This document shows positions 56,990-64,000 of a stretch of DNA of 64,000 nucleotides, piece after piece. The notes below the pieces were generated by a model. That model saw only the letters and a list, made by a program, of their open reading frames with translations. It searched no databases and had not been told where the DNA came from. The stretch is from the NCBI GenBank assembly GCA_026545765.1, contig CM048843.1:90955050-91019049 (forward strand). The letters are read 5' to 3'. The number at the start of each line of letters is the position of its first letter. Positions within the stretch are counted from its first letter, which is position 1. Source of the DNA: Plantago major (taxonomy: Eukaryota; Streptophyta; Magnoliopsida; Lamiales; Plantaginaceae). Both the position numbers and the translations under genes were made by a program.

Positions 56990-59640
56990 GTGAGAAGATA
57001 CCCTATTTGCTCCGACTAGTTAAACCATACTAATAAGACGACCGATCAACTACTAATAACTTTATCAGTAACCTATCCCTTTGTACACTTTATACAAAAA
57101 ATATTTTTTAGAGAATTCTCCATTGGTTTTTTGCTATTTATAGTTTCCCGTTTGTCATGGCCGTTCATCCACCCCAATTGAGCAAGTGTAAAAATACTAG
57201 CAACAATTTGACTTGTTATTATTAACAAATAAACAACCTGTCTTCTTGAATTGTCTGATATTTTCAATGCAACAACATTAGAACTTAGAACTCTTCTTCA
57301 ACATCCGAAAAGCAAAACACTTTCAGCTCTCTGACAAACAAACAGCCCAGAATCCACAAATCCAAGATCCTTCTTAGTACCAATCGAATGAGTTTGTCAA
57401 CAGTAACTGAGTTTCATTTCATCTAGCTGTAACTTGCAATTTCTCTACAAAACATGGACTTCTTTGCAAATAGCTAGAATCTTTGGCTGAAAACAATCCG
57501 GACTGAGTAAGTTTGGCTCGTTAAGAAGTATTTTGCTCAACTCAACAGCTCCACAACGTGGGTTTGAACTCGCCTCTAAAATTTCTTTTCCTATATAATG
57601 CTAGCTTGTAATTTTCTAAATCAAATATTTGAAAGCCGTAAAGTCGAATTTAACTCGGATCACGAGTTTGAAAAGTTACGAGACTAGTATATATGTTCAT
57701 ATCCACACACAAATAATATTAGAAATTGTATACTACTCCAGCAGTCAAGCTTTCGAGCCGATTACATTAATATTCAAACTCAACTCAACATCAAGCAACA
57801 TTTTATGTTAGAATTTGAGTTCAAGGTGGTATTACTAGCAGTGTACAATATGTGTTAGAATTTGTGTTCGAAGTGGTACTACTAGTAGTGCACAAACTTT
57901 TTTCGTGACGAGTTTAAGTTGTTCGAAGAAATCTTGATTCGTCTCGAGTCATATCTAAGACACGTATTGAGTCTTGACTAGAGGTTCGTTTCTTCCATTC
58001 CGATAGAGGACAGACTTTTAATGCTTCCCTATATAAGTAGAGCCCCAAAATTGTTACTTCAAGTATCATCAAATGTAAAGAATCGACTGTAACATGTTAA
58101 TAAAAGAAAAAAAGATATTTGATTTGATTGTTTTATTTAGAAAAATTAAAATACTAGCAATGCAAAATTGCGATAGAATTTCATTATTTCATTATTTCAT
58201 TATTTCATTACAATACTTTTGTGTAGCAAATGATGAACATCGGGAAATCCTAGATAAATTTGTTTGCTTTTGTTTGATTTTGCAAAGATTCAAATTGGAT
58301 TCACTTGTTCTTGACATTGAGTTAACTCATGGAATTATCGAAGCTCCCATTTTTCCTTTATATTTTCAATGTATTGTGGATAAGTATGAAATATTCCTTG
58401 TCAAACGGTAAATATATGTTATAGCGAGTCTTTAATCGCATATATATGCACAATATGATACCAAAAATGATGAAACTTTAAACTTTGTTAACTTATATCG
58501 ACACTTTTATTCACATATAATGTATGCAAGGTGGGTTTCAGCCAGGACTGAAAAGGAATGCAAACTTTTTTAATAGTACTAAGTTCAATTTTTTATATTT
58601 AGTTCGGACTTAAAAAATAAAATTTATATGATTTCAGCTTTTGCCAGGTTCGAAAATATTTCTGGAGTTGTGCCATTGCATGAGAGATATATAGGACATC
58701 ATAGTTATAAATCTCACCGAAATGACGAAAAATGATACATCTCAGATTTTGCCTCAATTAATGAAATGAAATAGATTTGGAATTCAAAACTATTCATAAA
58801 TTTTATTTTATTTACATGAGAAGTTTTGAAAAGTATTGAAACTTATCTGTTTCTTTAGAATCGGAAATATATTCGAAACCGAAACCGAAATTTTAATGGG
58901 TAAACTTTTTTAGACATTGAACAAAATTTATACTTGACGATCTAGACATACTTTAAGCTCCACTTTTCTCACATTCAGTTAATATTGCTAGCTAGTGATT
59001 CCATTATTCTTTTACCTCATGTTTCAGGATCTTAACATATTTAAAACTTAATGATCCTTTAAACATTATCTCTCTCTTTTTCTTATCCTTATTCTCTCCT
59101 TCAATTCAATTTCTCTCATGTTTTAGAATCTTATGTTCCATTCTAACATTATCTACTGTCTCTCCGGCCTTCACACAACTCAGTATGACACTTTTCAGAA
59201 AAAATCTTCTGGATTCCCTCTCCCACACAACTACTAGGCAGTATCGCGTTCTAAATCTTCGAATTCATCTTCGTATGGGTTGAGTGTAACTGCACAATCA
59301 AGAAACAGTTTCCGGAAATTTATTCCTGGATCCGCCCTTACCACAAGTGTAAATGATCGAATGAATATATGCTGTACTATTTCTTTTGCCACAGATGCTA
59401 ACAAACATTATTCTTTAATTATCAAGAAATCACAAGAATCATATATCTTAATTATATGATTCTTCATTATTCTTTAATTATAGTATGGTGGAGAAGACAA
59501 AGTACACACATCAACTGTGCCAATAATAATATTTCCTAATTGGCACTTTAGCTTTGTTTTTGTCAATGAGATCAATACTCATACCTATCTGTTAAGGAAT
59601 AATTTAAAGCCTCTTCATTGAATTGTTCACATTGACATGC
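56990..59640. other. Gene-poor stretch with two small repeats
   Basis: A ~57-bp unit (GTTAGAATTTGAGTTCAAGG, then GGTATTACTAGCAGTG) is duplicated at about 57808-57893. A CATTATTT microsatellite of about four units lies at 58180-58211. A frame at 58094-58411 has no recognisable domain. Confidence 0.45.
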
Positions 59641-59662
59641 TTGAATCTCAAGACTTAGTAGC

Positions 59663-59909
59663 ATATAAAACAGAATTCCATGACAGAAACTTCTCCTTCA
59701 ACATTTTCTAAGTATCACTATTCATCTACCATCCCTTATATCATCCACACACATCCCATCTCTTGCTTCCGATTCGCGTGTTCGATACACGCGCTGTGCG
59801 TTTCCAGCCAATCGGGCACGCACGTGAAGATTCCGATGTACTTTCTTCATATACTGGCCTAAAACTTCAACTGCGCACACTGTTCATTTTAGCCAGAATT
59901 CGCGTAGAC
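59663..59909 (+). promoter_or_regulatory. TATA box and leader with a 60-codon upstream ORF, MYB-CC gene
   Basis: ATATAAAA (59663-59670) fits a TATA box about 240 bp before the chosen ATG. If transcription starts near 59695, the ATG at 59680 (60-codon frame ending 59862) would fall just outside the transcript. If it starts earlier, that frame would be an upstream ORF. Another ATG at 59763 is in frame with the protein. Confidence 0.4.
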
Positions 59910-61691
59910 ATGAAGAGGTTACATCAGAATTGTGGATTTGGGAATGATTTCTCAGCAGAGTTTCCTGATTATTTTCCCCTGTCTTCACCTCATAGATTCA
60001 TGAACCAAACATCTGTGACAAGCAACAATCTCTGGCCTAGTTCATCCAGCACGATTATTGGCAGGATTGGATCAGCTTCGAATGCGTTATATGCAACAGA
60101 AGTGCTCATGGGCTTGCCCCAATGTGATTTTCAAGAAAACAACTCCATTTCTTTCAAGAGCTCTTATCCAAGACTGCCATCTTTTGGAAATGGCTGGTTC
60201 GATCAGTCTTCGACTCAAGTCCAGCCTATCGTTACGAGAACTCAATCACCAACCAGCCATTTGATGAGGTTCAGTGGATCTTACAGAAATCCACCTGATA
60301 ATGTTTCCGAAAGTGAACAACTGCAGTATCTGAAGAACAAGCTATTGGGTGAATTCGATGAGTCAACTCAGGATCTTCGTGTAAGTCCATCAAGATCTGA
60401 ACTTGATTAATCCACCTTATTTCAATCATTATCTAATCGAATTTTCTCCACACAGGCGCCACAAAACAATCCATATGCAGCACAATTTGGACAGATGGAT
60501 CAGTTTGGAGTACTACAGAACAGCAACAACTCTACATCACCTGGACCAACTTCATCAAACAAGACGCGAATCAGGTGGACTCAGGATCTTCATGACCGAT
60601 TCGTTGAGTGTGTGACTGAACTCGGTGGTCCTGACAGTAAGTCATCTCTCATACTAGCCTTACTTTGCTTGATTAAATCCAAGAATCCTCACAAACTCAC
60701 TGATCCTTTGATTGTACATTCCCCAGAGGCGACTCCTAAGGCGATACTAAAGCTGATGGATACAGAGGGACTCACTATTTTACATGTCAAAAGCCATTTA
60801 CAGGTACAGAATGAATCTAGTACCAAGATTCATTACTTACAGAAAAAACTTATTTATAGTTTTGAATCATGCTTTCTATTTATACCTCCCTTATTGTTTT
60901 TGTAGAAATATCGAAACGCAAAGTACACGCCAGAGTTTGCTGAAGGTACAGTATTACCTGTACAATATTTCAAGAATTGACAATTTGTAAATATATAAAT
61001 GATACTGTCATGTTCATCTGGATGCAATCAATGAATAGACTTCGACATAGAATATAACAGACGCGTTTGTGAAATGAATTTCGTAATCATCTTGACTTAA
61101 ATAATACTATTAAGAAGAATCTAAAAATCTTCTATGGAAATGAATCTTACTGCTTCTACTTCTACAGGAAAATCTGAGAAGAAAACAAGTGCAAGTAACG
61201 TGGAAGAAATCGATATGAAGACGTAAAATCGCCATCTTGGCTCACAACCAACAACTTGTTTTATGATTTTTATCCTTTTGGATTTCGCGTTTTGTTCTTA
61301 ACTCAGTGATCTTTTCTTCTTTAGTGGTATGCAACTTAAAGAGGCACTGAAACTGCAAATAGATGTCCAGAAGCATCTTCATGAGCAACTAGAGGTAACT
61401 AAAGAACACCAATGACAATATAAACATTGATCGAACGAAGAACATTAATTATATTATTAACTTTTCGACCATTTGCAGACTCAGCGGGAGCTACAGCTCA
61501 GGATTGAAGAACAGTGGAAACAACTGCGAATGATGATCGAACAACAACAGGAGACAGCGAAAAGTTTTATGGGATCTGTCAATGCAGATCAAAAAAGTCC
61601 TAATAACTTATCGGCTACACTTGAGGAACCTGAGATTTTCGTGCTGGATTGTTCTGATGATGAAATGATTTTTCCATCCAAGATAAGTTAA
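59910..61691 (+). CDS. MYB-CC (GARP) transcription factor, PHR1-LIKE type
   Basis: Seven exons join in phase: 59910-60380, 60456-60636, 60727-60803, 60906-60945, 61168-61222, 61325-61394 and 61479-61691, giving 368 residues. The GARP DNA-binding domain lies at about 194-248 (TRIRWTQDLHDRFVECVTEL, GGPDKATPKAILKLM, then LHVKSHLQKYRNAKY with the diagnostic SHLQKYR). The MYB-CC coiled coil at about 270-320 includes MQLKEALKLQIDVQKHLHEQ and LQLRIEEQWKQL, with the conserved LHEQLE. Such factors bind P1BS-type GNATATNC sites and control phosphate-starvation genes or other nutrient responses; the N-terminal Ser/Asn/Phe-rich half is variable. The start at 59910 (MKRLHQNCGFGNDF) is preferred. An in-frame ATG at 59763 would add 49 residues of uncharacteristic sequence. 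Confidence 0.93.
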
Positions 61692-62186
61692 GCGCCATGC
61701 TAAGCAGAACATTTACTTTTTCGCAATAAAAACATACAGCAGTGCAGAATTTTGTAAAGACAGACGCTTCCTTGAAGCGAACGCTTATCATTGAATTTGT
61801 TTTGTTCTCTTCTTCCGGTGTGCATATATGTACAATTCTGTGCATTGTTTTGGCCAAAAATAAAAAATAAAAAAAAAAGTTTTGCGATTGGCACTCGATA
61901 CATATCTTGTGTACTTGGGTAAGGCTCATCAGAGGCTATGAACGATCAACGATGTGATTCGATCTTTGTTAAATTGGAGTGTAAAATTCAAGATCATGAA
62001 CTGGTTTTCTGGTTTCAGTTTCTGAACATTAGAGTTTTCTTCAAGAACATCTGAGTAGTTTGTTGAGAAGACTTGAGAAGATTTTTCAAGGAATGAATAT
62101 TATGGTCTTGGAGAAAAATAACAATACAACATTACACTTGATTGAAAGAAAACATTATAACTACACGGATAAATGAGAAAAGAAAT
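61692..62186 (+). other. 3' flank of the MYB-CC gene
   Basis: Contains AATAAA-type signals (GCAATAAAAACA near 61725; AAATAAAAAATAAAAAA near 61858). No other coding region seen. Confidence 0.5.
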
Positions 62187-62400
62187 TCTAGTAAAAAGTA
62201 TGATTTTCCTATACAATAGGAAAGTTCACATTAGACTAGTGTAAGTTATATGGGGAATTAATGTTGTGTCTGTGAGTTTTTATAACTGGGGTAATTTATG
62301 TGGTGACAGTAGATTTTTGCATCTGGCGCGCTGAGGAAAAAATGAGCAGATGAAAAGTTTGGAATTATCAGGTGCCTGTGGGTTTTTGCATCAGTAAAAT
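62187..62400. mobile_element. Truncated relative of the MULE at 31092-31893
   Basis: TTCTAGTAAAAAGTATGATT plus TTCCTATACAATAGGAAAG recalls the TIR of the element at 31092. The inverted form of its minisatellite unit follows (TTAATGTTGTGTCTGTGAG, TTTTTATAACTGGGG). The second TIR is missing. Confidence 0.5.
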
Positions 62401-63409
62401 TTGTTGAGGGTGAAGTCCCCCAATCTCTTAGTGAGTTCTTCCTGAATCGCCTAGGTCCAAATCATTCCAATTCGTCCCGAGTAAAGGTCCAAAGCTCTCC
62501 AAGGTCCGAGGCTATTAAAGGGTAAGAACCTGCACAAGTAACTTTAGAGGGGGAGGACCGTAGACCCGGTTTGCCAGGTGTCAAACCGGGTAAAGACTTC
62601 ACTTAAGAGAGACTGAAGATCTACTCTGTACAGTGTATGAGATTAGTTCGTTATAATGATCTGACTTACCCTTTATTATGGAATTTGTGCCATATATATA
62701 GAGATTCCTCAAAGGGGATGGACTTTACCAGATCGTGCCAAGTGTAAGGCTCGGATTGCGCCAACAATGCTCCAATAGGCCCATGGCCCATTAAGAAGAC
62801 TTAACCCATTTTCCGTTTGGGCTTTCGAGGGTAGTTTAGTCATTCTTCGAGAGAAATTAGAGACTTCTGAGGTTCGTCTCGGACCTTCGCCGGAGAGTGT
62901 AGGTCCGAGGGCATGGTCCAGGTTGTTATTCTGTCTGAGAGCACTTCTCCTAGACCACAAGGCATAGTGGTTCGGACCTTGACTGTCTCGGACCCTTCTT
63001 TCTCTTTTGGTGCCAATCCACTTGGTTCCTTATGAGGTTAAGGACTTACGTCCGAATCGTCGTCCGGGTCGGACCCCCATGACTTCGGACCATGGTTCGG
63101 GTCGGACCTATTGTCTTTAGGATCCATTTCACCGTTACACTCAGGAGGGTCGGACCGGAGGTGGCCTTAGGGTCGGACCTCAAGGCCTTTGGACCCCTAG
63201 ACAGCTTGAGACACCTTAGGATTTGCTCCAAAGGCGTCTTAAGACGGATTGGACATATTTCCGTATCAACATATGTCCCCCTAGTTTTCAAGTATCTTAG
63301 TAGAAGATAGTTGTGGAACTATAGTTTAAAGTAGAGAGGATGTTTTTGTTTTTCTTGTTCAATCCGTTCCTCATAAGAAAAAAAAGGTGTTAAGTCCGTG
63401 CCTTGTGTC

Positions 63410-63412
<3 letters not shown>

Positions 63413-63483
<71 letters not shown>

Positions 63484-63498
63484 CCTCTCTCTCTCCCC
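63413..63498. repeat. (CT)n microsatellite
   Basis: More than 30 CT dinucleotides followed by CCCTCCC-type interruptions and a C run. A strand-asymmetric polypyrimidine tract. Confidence 0.97.
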
Positions 63499-63508
63499 CC
63501 CCTTTTTC

Positions 63509-63540
63509 TTACAGTCCGAGAGTGTGTTCTCGGACTGTAA
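63509..63540. repeat. Perfect 13-bp hairpin
   Basis: TTACAGTCCGAGA and its exact complement TCTCGGACTGTAA are separated by GTGTGT, immediately after the CT tract. It could be a transcriptional or replication-related fold in the LTR, or an accident of the CCGAG-rich composition. Confidence 0.85.
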
Positions 63541-64000
63541 GTATGAAAAAGGGGTATTTGTAAGCGAGATTAAGCATAGGTCCGAAAAGGCATAATGAAG
63601 TAGCGTTGTCTCAGTCGACTGCTAAGGATTTGGCCGACGAGGGGCATCCGTACGGACAGTGGAGGTGTGTGTTTGAGATAAGTTATCCGTCTGTCAGTGA
63701 GATGGGGTTTATTTTGTATTATTAGTCGACTCTCCGGAAGTTCCAAAATAAGGCTTACGGGTGATTTCATAGCTCCAAACCTGCGAGCTATTGAGGACAT
63801 CCGGACGAACGAGGATTCGTGTGAAATTTCTAGTTGATTATTCGAGATAAGCCATCGTGGGATATCCGTACGGACGAGAATCCGTGTAGATATAGGATCC
63901 AAGCAGCCCGTTCGTAAGAAGACTATTGGTACTGTCTGTATTAATCAACTCTACGGATCCAGATAAGGACCTATGGGCGATTTCATAGCTCCACACCCAT

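Larger units (their letters stand above)
62405..64000. repeat. GGTCCGA-rich repeat, probably part of a long LTR cut by the window edge
   Basis: GGTCCGAG/GGTCGGACC words recur more than a dozen times between 62450 and 63200, followed by CATATGTCCCCCTAGTTTTC (63271), which is typical of long plant LTRs. From 63640 a ~220-bp unit is partly duplicated: ATCCGTACGGAC at 63647 and 63868, GGCGATTTCATAGCTCCA-like sequence at 63762 and 63975. No primer-binding site or gag/pol sequence is seen. Confidence 0.45.

Noticed and set aside
57555-57590. tRNA-like B-box GGGTTTGAACTC
   Set aside because: No matching A-box, acceptor stem or anticodon arm nearby.

Overview
The window is nuclear DNA of a flowering plant, almost certainly a eudicot. 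It is AT-rich. Its genes carry many short introns with GT/AG borders. Its gene families (aspartic protease, EMSY-like, SYP81, MYB-CC, CLE peptide, DUF761) and its Copia, hAT, MULE, PIF/Harbinger and CACTA elements are plant-typical. I see no bacterial operon, rRNA gene, convincing tRNA gene or CRISPR array. The species cannot be read from the sequence.

Layout: 0-3.5 kb holds a decayed clade-D PP2C phosphatase gene hit by two DNA transposons. 3.5-11 kb is gene-poor, with two LTR-like blocks, an AT microsatellite and a hAT MITE. 11.2-14.6 kb holds a complete ten-exon GPI-anchored-type aspartic protease gene (+). 14.7-15.9 kb is a patchwork of an F-box-associated fragment, a Copia gag fragment and an unidentified reading frame. 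16.2-18.9 kb holds an EMSY-LIKE (ENT + Agenet) gene (-). 19-25.7 kb is a duplicated module broken by a hAT-type element (itself carrying a MULE and a PIF/Harbinger element) and by a non-autonomous CACTA element with a 0.9-kb GGT array. 26-29.3 kb has a minisatellite, a large palindrome and a 5'-truncated Copia element. 29.5-34 kb contains a satellite-like tandem repeat, a Pack-MULE-like element and two more minisatellites.

34.95 kb carries a small CLE-type peptide gene (+), and 38.8-39.3 kb a DUF761 gene (-). 39.4-47 kb is gene-poor, with a GCTC-rich TIR element, three related Tourist-like MITEs and a possible solo LTR. 47.9-51.5 kb holds SYP81 (+), the ER Qa-SNARE, between direct repeats about 5.5 kb apart. 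52.2-59.6 kb is again repeats and anonymous DNA. 59.9-61.7 kb holds a seven-exon MYB-CC (PHR1-LIKE) transcription factor gene (+). The right edge is a GGTCCGA-rich repeat, probably part of a long LTR, with a CT microsatellite and a perfect hairpin.

The genes are unrelated neighbours; nothing suggests a gene cluster or pathway. The most informative feature is the transposon stratigraphy: target-site duplications can be read directly for at least nine elements, so insertion order can be reconstructed, above all upstream of the EMSY-like gene. Intact-looking genes are the protease, EMSY-like (5' end uncertain), CLE-like, DUF761, SYP81 and MYB-CC genes.
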